Assembly: GCA_023213395.1 (NCBI GenBank)
Contig: CM041465.1
Coordinates: 140,685,741-140,749,740 of the forward strand
Direction of reading: 5' to 3'
From: Cycas panzhihuaensis
Lineage: Eukaryota; Cycadophyta
DNA: 64,000 nt
Shown: piece after piece, positions 23,382-35,165 of the stretch
Layout: each line of letters opens with the position of its first letter
Position numbering within the stretch: position 1 is the stretch's first letter
Made by a program: the position numbers and the translations under genes
Notes under the pieces: generated by a model
The model's input: only the letters and a program-made list of their open reading frames with translations
Database searches by the model: none
What the model was told of the DNA's origin: nothing

Positions 23382-25473
23382 TCAAAACCCTCATCATTTT
23401 ACCTCTCTTGGATCATTTTTTGCTCTTCAACACAATCATTTCCTGCTGCAATTTCTGCTCCTTCTCTCTTCACTCTATAGGTGCATTTGTAGGCCTGTGT
23501 TTCCTGCAACTTCAGGCTAGGATCCGCCTATAATAATCCTCCTCCACGATGGGAAGCTTCTCTCCAGGCATTATCAAGGAAGTTTTGGTGTTGTTCTTCT
23601 CCAACTCGCCCCAGCAAGTATCTCCTTTAGCTGTCTCTTGGGATATCTCCTGCAAAACCTTGCAAGGATCCTCTTCTCCACTGGTTGCAGGGGCAGACCT
23701 ACCCTATATCAGCCCAGCAGGTCCTCTAAACCCTTTTCTCAGGATTTGTTGTATGTTATCTCTATGTTAGACCCATTTCTTGATTTGTTTGCTTGCTTTA
23801 TTCAGGTTTGATTGTAGCAAAACTTATCTTCATTGAGTTTGGTTTGTTGCTTCCAGGTTTTCACCTTCCCTTCGCTAGTTTTCCTTAAAGGAGCAGCAGG
23901 AGAAGAACCACAAAGGTTGGGTAAAGAGAGCAAGGTAGGGGCAGCCCCCACTTAGTCCTACTCTCCAAGGGCAATCCACTTCCCACCTTTTCTTCTCTTG
24001 CCCCATGCTTCTCTTCAGTTAATTAGAAGCAGGTGAGCCTTAGGCCTATGCTGGATTATCAGCGTATATAGCCCATTGCTGCACTGATTCCAGGCCTACA
24101 CACCTTCCATTTGGGCCCCCGTCATGTGCCAAATATTGTTGGGTACCCATTGAGAACATTGGTAAGGATTTGTACACCGGATTGTTGCCCATAGCAACTC
24201 TGCACCTTGACATCCCTCCAACACTTTGTCACTTTTATCCTGGTATTTCTTGGCTGTCATAAGTCATCTTCTACCCTCATCTTGTTGTGCTAGTGAGTTG
24301 TGTGGAGAACCCAGTGAAGGGTTAGCCATCCTGAGGCTTCCCTTCACTCTATCTTTCTTAATGAACATGTTTGCTTGAGAGAGGATTTTGGAGCTTTCCG
24401 TAGCAGTTAGTTTCCTAACATTCTAACACATACATTACACATATACTTGCATATATATATAGCTTTTCTTTTGCAGCCCCTTCTTGGAAGGGATAAGACC
24501 TTATATGTGCAGGTTGGCATGGTGCTTTCTCACAAAGGTATAAAGTGTCTGGATCCAGGTAAGATCTACCGTCTTTTCCCTTTGCTTTATTTGCTTCCTT
24601 TCATTCCGTTTTTCTTTTCAGAAAGGGGAAGGTAAGGAAGCCCCCATTGTTCATGTCAAACTTGGTTATACATCCACTAATTAGCGTGAGGACGTGCATT
24701 GCATGTGGGTGAGGACTCTCGTCGGCTGCTACACCTTCCAGGTACGCACATCTTTCTTTTCACCCCCTATTTCCCCTTTCACTTTCATTTAGAATCTATG
24801 CTCTAACTAAGTAGATCACATGAAAATAAAAAGTTAAATGGTATTGTCTATTTGCACTTGTATGCTTGCATGTCATACGCTTAACTCATATAGGAAAAGG
24901 ACTTTATAGGAAACCCCCTCTTCCCCTTCCTTTTCTTGTAAAACTTATCATCCCCTTTTTGGTCTATTCCATTTGGTATCGCTCACTTGCATGTGTAACA
25001 CTTGTCCCCTTTTTCCTTCCTGTTTCACTCTTTGAATCGTTAAAGGAAAAACTTGGCTTAAGTACCTCTCTTTCACTCTTTTTCTCTCTCTCTTGGTCCT
25101 ATTTGCTTTGACCAAATAACTAAGAGAGACCCGGTTACATCGTAGGCTCTCGCCTACCTTATCCATGTCTCTTTCCCTCCATCATAGGGAAACCTTTGAG
25201 GATTCCTCTTCTTCCCTTCCGGCCATCCAAAGGTAGGAGGACCTTCCTCTCGAGTCTATCTAGGCTACCCCCTGTATGCGCTCTCTCTCCCGAATTGAGG
25301 GCCACTTCAAGGTAGTTGGGTATCATTCGTAGGTCCTGAACTCACGCTCCAGTGCATGGGGCACCCTGCGTGGTACTTTCTTTGCTTATATGTTTTCGCC
25401 CACACCTTCGATATCATTATCAACCAACATCACTCCTACCAAGCATAGTGATTATCCCGTAGACGTGCATCTA

Positions 25474-25638
25474 CTAACAACCATACCGGGGAGTTACCAG
25501 TAAGGGAGCTAGTTCCTATCCCTTCTTATTGGTACTATTACCTTTTAGTGGTCTCCTCCACTTCATCTCTTTTGTTGGGCAACTCCCAACACACACTTTG
25601 CATCTTTTTCCTTCTTCTAACGTGCTGGCAAATTTTGT
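25474..25638 (+). other. Leader of R2 between LTR and gag
   Basis: CTAACAACCATACC follows the LTR end. I cannot match it to the 3' end of a common primer tRNA, so the primer-binding site remains unassigned. No other feature seen. Confidence 0.4.
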
Positions 25639-27940
25639 ATGCGACGCTTCGTACGTCACCTACATAGTTTGCCTCCATTGTTAGAAGATCTTGCGTATCT
25701 TCTTCTTTTATTGTCAGATTCTGATTCGACAATGGAAGGATACCTTATGCCTATTATGCCTTTGCCTCAGGAGCTCATGAGTTCCCCACATCCATTCCAA
25801 AATCCACCTAAGAGGGTAACGATACCATTTACTATCCGGGTGATTAACATCACCCACTTGACACCCATCCTTCTACTCATATGGTAGAGGGCCCATCTCT
25901 TCTTGAGATTCACCATCCAATTGGTGTTTCTTATGAGGAGTGCCCTGAGGGGTCTACTTCATTTGAGGTCCTATCTACCTCTTATGATCACGTAGATATC
26001 CCTCCTACTGACGTGGTTGAAGCCCTTAGCGAGTGCTTTTGAGCTGCTCATCTTCAATCACGTCCTAGATGGTTTGAAGATGTCTTACATGGTGGGGCAT
26101 CTTCCTCATCCACTCTTGTCCCACCATCTTCATCCGCATCTACATCTCCCATAATATGTAATCCTTTTGTGCCTATACATTCATCCCGCTCCATCCCTAC
26201 ACCTACCTTAGGGACGTCTATTACACCTTCTATCCCTCATCATGGTCCTAGCTCTTCGGGACCCTCTCGTGGTATGTCTTTCTCCTAGCTTGGGATTAGC
26301 ATACCTTTCCCTAGTCAAGCCAACATGCCACTTCCTAACGTGGCACATGCATTTCCTAGTAGGCCTAGAGGTCCTACCAACACTCCTACCACTAGTCACG
26401 TGGGATTCGCTCCTACGTATACTCAAAACCAACCTAATGGTCCTCCTCTTTATGTACCCCCAGGTTATACTTCTCAACCTTGGGGGCACGATAAAGGGAA
26501 TCGTATCCCATCTTATGGGGTGGACCCGTTACATCCATATGGGGTTGTGCCACGTACAGGCGATCCATATGGGCAAAACTCGATTCCACACCCTCCTTTC
26601 CCACCATCCTACATAGCTTCTTATGCTGCACCTTTGCAAGGGAACCCAGCTTCCTTTCAAGGTGCTTATCCTCAAGTCCCTTCTACTAAGGGGCACAACC
26701 TCAAGGAGGGATGGGTCTACCACCCCCATACGTTCCTTGTTCGTTACTTCCTACATCGTTTATCGATCCTATGGTCCAGGCAAGGGCACGTCCCTTCATG
26801 GATTATAAATCGACACCATTATCTATTAAGGCGTTAAGAACCAATTTGCCACCTCATCCTCCCTAAGTTCCTAAGTTTGATATAACTTCATCACCGGACC
26901 TAGCGGAGCATGTCCGTAGTTTCTCTTTGGCGTGCATTGATTACTAGGCCTATGATCACATTCTAATGAAATTATTTCCACGATCCTTACAAAGTGATGC
27001 CCTTAAATGGCTTTATTGCCTGCGAGCCCATTCCATTTTCTCATTCCAGCAACTTGTGGATGAGTTCGTCAACTATTTTGATGTAGCTCGTCCATTTGAA
27101 AGTGGAATGAAATCCCTTCTTTCACTCAAACAAGGTCACGATGAGATGAACCGTGACTTTGTGCGATGATTTCATGACCTCTTCTATTCCACTAAGGCTA
27201 CTTTACCTAAGGAATTGAAGAGGGATCTCTTCGTTAATGCACTTCGTCCTAAAGTCCATGTAGAAGTCCTTAAGATGGGGGTGACTACATGTGATTTTAC
27301 CATCGCAAAGTGTTTAGAACTCAAGGCTATTGAGATCCAGGCTAGACTCAAGAATCCTCTCAAGCCCTCACAATGACGTGAGGCACCACCTCAAACTAAA
27401 GAGACCAAACCACAACAATCCACTAGGCCCTCTTCTCATCCGACTAAGAAGACCCTAGATCCGCTTACCTCTGCTATACGTTCATTCGAACATATGATGA
27501 AGGAACTCAAACTACAAGCTCCTTCATCACCTACTTCTAATAAATAAATCCAACAAGCTACTCAAATTGCCCTCCCTAGGAATGGTAACGCCCAGTCCTC
27601 TCAAGTAAGGAAGTTAGATTCCTCACTTGAGAAGAAGTGGTGTTCCATTCATAGGGAGTGTTTGCATGACGACTTACGTTATCGGGCTCAGCATCCTAGG
27701 GATACCCCTCAACATGAGTCATCCTCTAAATGGGCCTCAAGGCCCAACCTAGACCAACTGGTCTATAAGGATCTGTTCCCCAAACATAGGGAACGTGATC
27801 GTAATGCTCAGCCAAAAAACAACTGGAACTGGGGAAGATCCTTGAATTCCCGTCCTTCCCGCGATAAGGGGAAGGGTGCTCAGGATTCGTCTTCTTCCTC
27901 GTATTCCCTTGACCGATATACTCCCTCACCTTCGTGATCC
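25639..27940 (+). pseudogene. Gag of R2 (broken)
   Basis: A Pro/Ser/Thr-rich N-terminal part (open 26325-26837) precedes the Retrotrans_gag core: PKFDITSSPDLAEHVRSFSL near 26865, then the open piece 26966-27169 with FPRSLQSDALKWLY and FQQLVDEFVNYFD. A basic C-terminal part runs to 27937. The zinc motif is reduced: WCSIHRECLHDD at about 27640 keeps a C..H pattern. Gag assembles the particle. At least four stops and a frameshift split the frame. The true start is uncertain because the first open stretch (25639) has no clear homology to R1. Confidence 0.75.
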
Positions 27941-28144
27941 TGGAATAAGAGAAAGAAGGTAATCCAAATGCTTGAGGCCACCCCCTTATATGCCCTCACT
28001 CGGTCTCAAGCTGCTAAAGAGGCAACTGGCACCTCTTCTTCTACTCCACACTCTAATCCTCTTTCGAAAGTCCCATTACTTCCCAAGACCATTCCCGTAT
28101 GTCCTGGTCATTATGATTTTTGAAGGACACTTACCCAACCTACT

Positions 28145-28790
28145 GTGAAAGGGAAGCCTTTCTCTATCGTTGACGAGCTCCACACTATGGCTGCGGGAAT
28201 GTCTTTGATGGATGTTTTAAGGAGTTGTCCCAAACAACGGACTCTCCTTTTGGAAGATTTAGGGTTGAATGACGCGCCCATTCACGCTTTGGGTATTACC
28301 CAGAGCCATGAGCCTATCATTTCCTTTGACCCTAAAGACCTTCCCCATGCATGTGAAAGGGAACACCAATGGAACTTCCCTTTCACCATCACTATTAGCA
28401 CACCTGATTGTACCCTGCGAAGGAATGTTGTCAATAATGGTTCTTCCGTGAATGCCATGGCCTTGCGTGTTATGCAAGAGCTTGGCATTTCCACTTTGGA
28501 ACCTGTTCCATGGCGATGCCAAGGCCACGATGATAGTGAAAAGACTCCATTGGGATCTGTTTCGATCCTGCTCACTCTAGAGGGCAAGACTATCCTCACT
28601 GACATTGCAGTCCTTGACGTTGATGTTGACTACAATCTTCTCTTAGGTTGACCATGGCTTAATCAGATGGGAGTCGTGCATTTGACCCACTGGGGGAAAC
28701 TTAAGTTCATCCATGATGGACAAATGAGGGTTGTTTCCTACGAACGCCCGCTTGTTAAACAAATTCATCCTACCAATTAAGCAAGTCATG
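28145..28790 (+). pseudogene. Aspartic protease of R2, active-site Asp lost
   Basis: Open for 168 codons, then a TGA at 28649-28651 in the GRPW-type motif (LLLG, stop, PWLNQMG), consistent with CGA to TGA. Sequence similarity continues past it (KLKFIHDGQMRVV). The active-site segment reads VVNNGSSVNAM, where R1 has IIDEGSSINM, so the catalytic Asp has become Asn (GAT/GAC to AAT). The product would be inactive even without the stop. The upstream part (from MKGKPFSIVDEL) has a counterpart in R1 (SFSLVDDLKTIPTN). Confidence 0.82.
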
Positions 28791-28795
28791 GCCAT

Positions 28796-29313
28796 ATGAA
28801 GGGAGACAAAGGCCTTTCTACTCACGCATTAGCTTGCTCCATTGGCATACCCGATTCATCCCATCTTGAAGAAGATCCCTCATCTTCTTCCTCTAGTCTT
28901 ACTCGTTTTGCTCCTATCGGTGTTGGGAGCTACGGTACCTTACTTTGTTCAGTGACGATAAGTCCCATGGTGAGGATGAGGATTTTCCTCACCATGTTTA
29001 TTTCCTCTGCACTAGTAGGAGGTACCCTTCTTATTCTAGGTCCCAACTTAGGACCCCTCTTGTTGGAGAGACTAGTCACCCTGTTGTATCACATGTTGTT
29101 GCACATATTGATCCATAGCTCATTGATTCTTCTTCTTCGTCACCCCCCATAGGTGATGGTTTTGAGGAACTTCTTTTTACTCCTTCCGAGGAGCCCCTTC
29201 CTGACTCTCTCTTAGAGTCTTTTGAGGATGTTGGACATCCCGATGACCACCATAGTCCCACTACTCCCACTTCCTCCTGTGCTTCATATATTCAAAGTAA
29301 GGTCATCCGTGGG
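28796..29313 (+). pseudogene. Protease-RT linker of R2
   Basis: Ser/Pro-rich coding remnant with stops and frame changes (for example SSSSSLTRFAPIGVGSYG near 28885-28935). It corresponds to 17.75-18.6 kb of R1. No known domain. Confidence 0.5.
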
Positions 29314-31092
29314 GTGGATTACTTCAAAGATGATGAAGCCTTGCTTAAGCACTTAGTAGGCTCCGTGCCAAACTTTCCTTCTGGTCACCATAGGCTTGGC
29401 CACCAAAAGGTCCTAGCAATTGGGTCCACACTCACTAACCCAATTCCATCCCCTATTCCATCTCTTCTTATTGATCTTGCCTTTCTCTATTTCGAGGAGG
29501 GGAATGCCATATGCATGGGGGCGACCCAGGACATAGTCTTAGACCCAGGCAAGATCATCAAGGTGGGGGCAGAATGCTCTCCTGATGAGGTGAGGGAATA
29601 TTCCCTTTTGTTCCAGGAGTTTCAGGATGTTTTTGCATGGGATTATTCTGACATGAAGGGAATTGACCCCTCCATTGTCACCCACAATCTCACTAGCATT
29701 CCTACCGCCTAACCCATGTGCCAAAAGTAGCATCCTCTCCATCCTAAACTCTCAGTTGTTGTCAAAATGGAGGTTGAGAAACTTTTGGATGCTGGACTTA
29801 TTACTTCTATTGACTACCCTAAATGGGTGTCCAACATCATTCCCGTTGTTAAAAAGAACGAGACTATCCAGATATGCATTAATTTCCGTGATATCAATAA
29901 TGCATGTCCTAAGGACAACTTTCCACTCCCTTTCATCAATCAAATCATTAATCGAACTGCCAAGTTTGAAGTCATGTCCTTGATAGATGGCTTCTCTGGC
30001 TATAACCAGATTCAAATCTCTCCTGAAGACCTCCACAAGTCAGCCTTCACCACCCTGTGGGGTACGTTTGCCTATAAGGCAATGCCCTTCAACCTAAAAA
30101 ATGTAGGCACTACTTACCAAAGGGCAATGCATTTTATCTTCCATGACCTCATCGACGACACGTTGGAGGTCTTCATGGATGACATGATGGGTCTTTTACG
30201 TATCAGGGCCTACCATCCCTCGGACTTGCGGGCTATCTTCACACGGTGCCGTAAGTACCATGTAAGCCTAAACCCACTCAAATGTGTGCTTACCGTTACT
30301 TCTGGCAGACTCCTTGGATTCCTTGTATCAAAACAAGGAATTTAAATTGACCTTGATAAAGTCAAGGTAATCCTTGATATGCCATTTCCTAGAACTCAAT
30401 GACAGATCAAGTCGTTTCTAGGTAGGCTCAATTTCCTTAGGCGCTTCCTAGCAGACTTCGCCGTGAGTGCCAAACCCCTGACTAACCTATTGAAGAAGGG
30501 AACACCATTTGTTTGGTCTGATAAGGCCCAATAAACCTTCGAAGGACTTAAGGAAGCCCTTACTTCCCCTCCTACGTTGGCATCCCCTTATTTTGATAGG
30601 CCTTTCATTATTTATACATCGGTGACTGATGAGTCCCTGGGTACTATGTTGGCTCAGCAGGATGATTCAAGAGTTGAGAGAGCCATTTACTTTATCAGCC
30701 GCACCCTTGTGGCTTCCGAACTCAACTACTCCCCAGCCGAGAAGGAATGTCTCTCCTTGGTTCACGCAACCAAGAAGTTTAGGCATTACTTGCTTGGTAA
30801 TACTACCAAGGTGATCATCTAGTCCGATCCCTTGCGATATCTACTTACTTATTCAGACCTGACAGGTAGGGATGGTTGTTGGGCCATCCTACTTCAGGAG
30901 TTTGATCTTCATATCGTTAACAGGAAATCAAAGAAAGGGATGGTAGTGGCTGAGCAACTCGCAAATGCCCCTATCCCTAACTCGCTCGATGCCCCTATTG
31001 ATGATTCCCTTCCTGATGAGTCTATCTTGACCATTCAGGGCATCCCTCCCCATCCACTCATTGATAACGAGTGGTATGGTGACATCGTGTAG
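29314..31092 (+). pseudogene. Reverse transcriptase-RNase H of R2 (few stops)
   Basis: Linker block YFKDDEALLKHL, then RT. Motifs: LLDAGLITSIDYPKWVSNII (29782-29841), INFRDINNACPKDNFPLPF (29878-29934), MSLIDGFSGYNQIQISPEDL (29974-30033), AYKAMPFNLKN (30070-30102), catalytic FMDDMMG (30172-30192, where YVDD or FVDD is usual) and GRLLGFL (30304-30324). The connection has FLGRLNFLRRFL, and RNase H has FIIYTSVTDES (from 30604) with ELNYSPAEKECLSL (30718-30759). Stops at 30343-30345, 30400-30402 (TGA), 30532-30534 (TAA) and 30820-30822 (TAG) fit single C-to-T changes. The best-preserved protein region in the window. Confidence 0.9.
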
Positions 31093-31139
31093 TACCTCAC
31101 ATAGCAGTAGTACTGCCCTAAAGCTAATAACAAGGTAAG

Positions 31140-32316
31140 ATCTCATGTCCAGACTTCTGCTAGGTAATACATCCTTATGGACGAAGTATCGTACAAGAGG
31201 TCTTTTGATGGGATCCTCCTTCGTTACATCACTACCGACGAAGCGGACCAGATACTCTGTGAATGCCATAATAGCATTTGCGGGGGCCACTTTGGGGGCC
31301 AATCCATGGCCTAGAGGATCCTTCGTATGGGCTACTATTGGCCATCCCTCTTTAAGGACGTCCATGCTTTTGCATTGAGGTGTCGGCGATGTCAGGAACA
31401 CACTAACATCTCCCATGTGCCTTCTGAGGCCCTTCATCCTATCATATCTCCATGGCCTTTCACTTAGTGGGGTCTAGACCTCATCAGGGCTATATCCCCA
31501 CCTTTTTCGTTGCAGCACAAGTTTATCTTGACTACTATGGAATCCTTTACTAAATGGTCTAAAGCCATCCCTCTGGTTACTACCCCCGATAAGATGATAG
31601 CTACTTTCATTTACCAACACATCATTTGCCACTTCGGGATTCTTGATGTCTTGATTACTAACAACGGGACCCTTTTTTGTAACAAGGAGATGGATGAGCT
31701 TTGTGAGAAATTCAAAATCTCTCACAAAACTTCCTCCCCTTATTACCCCCAGGCAAATGGTCAAGTGGAGTCATTCAACAAGACTCTCGTTAATATTCTA
31801 AAGAAAACTGTCACTCGGTCTCAATGAGACTAGTACCTTTAGCTCTCTTCTACCTTGTGGGCTTACCGTACCTATGTTCATGCTGCTACGGGAATGACCA
31901 TGTTCTCCTTGGTTTATTGGACCGAGGTGGTACTCCCATTGGAAGTGGAGATTCCCTCTTTACGAGTTTCTCTTCAGGGTCTCATCGATGAGGAGTTGAT
32001 CCATCAGGCTCGCCTCCTGGACCTCAAAGCCTTAGATGAGAGATGTCTAGCCGCCTACCAAGCTAACCTCGCATCTAAAGCCCGCTCACAAAGGACCTAC
32101 GATAGACACCTTCGTTCTCGTACTTTATTTCCCAGGGACCACGTCCTCAAATTGGAATATCTTCATGACCGCTTGGCTAAATTCAGGCCCAAATGGGTTG
32201 GCCCCTTTGTCGTTATCGAGAGCCTCAGTAACGGTGCTTATAAGATCGCCACCTTGGAGGGTCTTGAGTTTGAGAAATCTGTTAACGAGAAATTCCTTAA
32301 GAAATTCTACTCGTAA
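31140..32316 (+). pseudogene. Integrase of R2, second catalytic Asp lost
   Basis: Zinc finger: CHN near 31261, GGHFGG, then CRRCQ at about 31381-31395. Core: WGLDLI (31470-31487) keeps the first Asp; the second motif is ITNNGTLFC (from about 31654), where R1 has IIDNGTPFC, so Asp is Asn. YPQANGQVESFNKTLV (31746-31793) keeps the Glu. C-terminal part: LEVEIPSLRV, KLEYLHDRL, GPFVVIESLSNGAYKI, ending at 32316. A stop cluster at 31825-31845 splits the ORF. Aligns with R1 to the last residues, which identifies R1's distal piece at 39744. Confidence 0.9.
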
Positions 32317-33058
32317 CCTCATTTTCACCTTATTCACACTCTGAAATGAGTCTAAACTACCATCTTAAGTTTGTTTCCATTCCTCCTAGCCACGGTTGGA
32401 ATGACGACTTAGGATGGCATCTTTTGTTCCCTTTCTAGTTCCTCCCACGGAACAATTGTTCCCATTTTCCTTGGGACCTTGTCCTCCTATTTGGGTGTCC
32501 CCCAGTTAGGATGACACTCTAGAGTCTTGTCACTCCCATCTTGCTCGGTATTTCCTTTGCATATCCTGCTATGCTCCCATGTGGACATACGTGTCACCTT
32601 ATTTCCTAGCCCCACATCTATCTATCGCCTCTACTCATGGTGATCGTGTGTGCTCCTATTAGGAATTTGGTCCTGCATGAAAGGAAATACACACAACCTA
32701 AACAAATGTCATAACACAAAGCTCATACAATAATCAGATCAAAATATAACCATGCATATCCTCATGCATCCGTGCACCCTCATACATACACATAAACATG
32801 TAAATAAAACATACATATCATCCATCACTATTATGATACACATCGTCATATGTCAAAATGGGGTATCAATCACCCCGTCTATATACATCAAAAAATCATA
32901 TGTCATGTCATACAAATGGTGTGGTACATCATCTATGGGAAGCCAGTGTCCTTGCAGGGGGGGTACAATCATGTGACTATATATAGTGACCCCCTAGAGG
33001 CCTATGCTTTCCCCTGTCCAAAACAAAATAAATACACTACTCTACTGTTGTCCCACCC
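32317..33058 (+). other. R2 spacer between integrase and antisense gene
   Basis: No conserved coding sequence. Contains two similar short blocks (ACTTAGGATGGCATCT near 32410 and GTTAGGATGACACTCT near 32506) and a CA/TA-rich tract at 32700-32870. Probably the transcript end region of both genes. Confidence 0.4.
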
Positions 33059-33644
33059 CTAGGGCATCACTCCTAGTCGATGTGATCCCTCTTCTAGGGA
33101 CCACATCCCTCCGAGACTCCTCCTCAGTCTCTGCGAGCTCCCTGCCTCGCTCCCCTCATCTCGTGGCCTCCTCAGGGTGATCGCCATCGTGTGAGTCTGT
33201 GTCCTGCTCTGCGCCAACCTCGATGCCATGTCCTCTATCAATCGATCGTATCGAGCCTGGATATGATCCTGCTCCATCTCCATAAGGTAAAGCCTCTCTT
33301 CCATCCCCCAGAGGTGCTCCTCTATTACTGCTATCTGGATATGGCTCTCCATATCCCCTCTGGCTCCTCCCTGAGCCTCCAATGCCTGCACCTGACTCTG
33401 CAGAGCATCCCTCTTATCTTGGATGGCATCCATCTCTACCTGTTGTTGTCCCGCACGTACCTCGTGATCCTGGGACTCCACAACCCATATATCTCTCACC
33501 CGTATCAATGGGACAAATGCTGTTATGTGACCGCCTGCCGATCTAGGCTCATCGCTAGCCTGGATGGGAGGTTGTCCCTCTGCGTAGGCCCAAGGGAATA
33601 TCTCTCAGACTACGGCCTCTACCAGCCTCTAGATGTCTACCATA

Positions 33645-33757
33645 CTTGCAAATCCAACATGTCATGTATCAGTACATGTCTATGCATATGTCAAACCAAA
33701 ATCAAACTATGTATGTGTCTGGCAATCAAACAATGATAGGATAAGGTCATATCTCAC
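33645..33757 (-). other. Intron 2 of the R2 antisense gene
   Basis: The donor CACCAG/GTGAGATATG at 33757 has counterparts in R0 (CACCAG/GTATGTG near 1170) and R1 (AG/GTATATC near 42725). The acceptor ...TTTGCAAG at 33645 leads into a homologous downstream exon. 113 bases. Confidence 0.5.
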
Positions 33758-35078
33758 CTGGTGTAGTTGTTGGCTCCTTGACTCGAGTGACTGCCTCCTC
33801 CTTGGGTACGTCCTCTACTACTACCTTAGCTGCTGGGGTGTCCCTCCTCTTTGTGGTTGGTGCAGCTGCCTCTTCGGGCCTCCTGACGATCTGTAGCCTG
33901 CGGGCCCGTGTCACTGGGCCCCTGCTCTCCTCCACAGCTCCTGATGGGCCTGCCTCTCCACTTGTGGCCCCTGATAGACCTGCTCCTCTGCCTGCAGTCT
34001 TGGATGGACCTACCTCTCCTGTAGGTTGTGATGGGTCAGCCCCATCACCTCTATCTCCACCCTCGTCATCTCATGGGGGCACTCCTGCCCCACCTGCCTC
34101 GTCATCACTATCCCTCCTCACTGGTCTATATAGATCCACTATATAATCTGTTATAGTGAGGAGGTCTAGTGATGTGGCCTCCACCAAGTGATGGACAAGA
34201 GCCTGGTCCTCGATCCCTCTCAACTTGGTCTGCCACCTATGTACCATCGGGGCCCACTATGAGATAGGGTGTGGTCCCTCCATCGGTGCCACTACTCCAA
34301 ACTGGTCGAAGAACCAGCACTGTAATAATGTACTATATGATAGACCTCCCCTACCTGCTACCCGAATAACGTCTAGCTGTGTGATGATATTCGTCGTTAT
34401 AAGGGTGGCCCAGTCCATTCTCTCTCCCACCTCATACTGGCATCCTGCATCCATCCATCCTCCTGGTATATCTCTATAGTTCTGTTTTTGGGATATTTGG
34501 AACAGAATGCATAAGGTAATCAACTCCTCACCTAAGGAACCCCTGACATCACCATGGTTTGGAGAGGAATCCCTCGCCTCTCCCACCTGTCCAAACCTGT
34601 AAAAAACATAGACACCTCCCTATGTGCTACCTCATTATTGGGTAACGCTCCTAGCGACACCAAACTCCCTGTCGCTGGTACTCCTAGAATCCTCCTAACA
34701 TCCTTGGGCATCACTGATACGTCTCCCACTTGGGGTAGATGGAAGACATGTCTCCTCCTGTCCCAATGTGACACTTTATTAACTAGTAATCACTTATCTG
34801 AGGTGTATTGGGGTGTCCTTGTGACCTTCAGCAGGCTATATCTCCGCAGGATCTCCCTATCCTCTCTCGTCATCATCTTTATAAAGCTAAGCATCGCCAT
34901 CCTTATGTTCTCACGGTTCTCCACCATGATCACGACCTGCAAAGTGCCATAAAACAAGTCAGCACTTGACCTGTACTCATCCCTCGTCCCCTAGACTACC
35001 TCTCGGCCTCTCCTGGTTGAGATTTGGGGTCCCTTGGGCCCCTGTTCTCTTTTTTCTATAGGTCAGCCTTCATACCGC

Positions 35079-35165
35079 GCCAAACTTCATGGTACCACGG
35101 AGTTTGGCCTAGGTCTCGCGGTGATTGAGGCCTCGCGGCAAAGATCACGGCACCATGATCTTTGC
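35079..35165 (-). repeat. Two adjacent hairpins in intron 1 of the R2 antisense gene
   Basis: Hairpin 1: arms GCCAAACT (35079-35086) and AGTTTGGC (35101-35108), loop with GGTACC. Hairpin 2: arms GCAAAGATCA (35138-35147) and TGATCTTTGC (35156-35165), 8-base loop. Hairpin 1 matches the R2 LTR hairpin in design and in bases (AAACTT..TGGTACC.CG.AGTTT). Confidence 0.75.

Larger units (their letters stand above)
22037..24104 (+). repeat. About 1.03-kb tandem duplication inside the R2 5' LTR
   Basis: Copy 1 (22037-23070) and copy 2 (23071-24104) both run from CTTCT(A/G)GACT through the hairpin, TATA box and leader to the CCAGGCCT block. Near the junction (about 23043-23070) are about 28 bases (TCAAATGGTGCAAGCCCCTT and following) not seen at that place in the 3' LTR. 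The 3' LTR has one copy (from about 37373). Copy 2 contains an extra short segment near 23215-23235 that repeats GAAGTTTA(T/C). Confidence 0.9.
21650..25473 (+). repeat. 5' LTR of R2, with internal tandem duplication
   Basis: 3824 bases compared with 2736 in the 3' LTR. Starts TATTTCCCGGCTACC (TGTTTCCTGGCTACT in the 3' LTR) and ends GTGCATCTA (CGTATCCA in the 3' LTR). The excess length is a second copy of about 1.03 kb (22037-23070 and 23071-24104). Identity to the 3' LTR is about 90% by eye, with mostly transitions. Confidence 0.92.

Noticed and set aside
22259-23770. Paired ORFs (65-73 codons) with similar proteins near 22.3 and 23.3 kb
   Set aside because: Similarity comes from DNA duplication of the LTR; they cover the TATA box and leader and show no protein-level conservation.
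28259-28605. Minus-strand ORFs of 89 and 107 codons
   Set aside because: Shadows of the R2 protease frame.
25639-32316. Endogenous pararetrovirus (RT-RNase H containing) considered for R2
   Set aside because: LTRs with a target duplication, an integrase and Tat gag are present, and no movement or coat protein signature was seen.
33778-34146. Plus-strand 122-codon ORF opposite the PMD linker
   Set aside because: Shadow of the minus-strand Ser/Pro-rich linker of the antisense gene; no motif.
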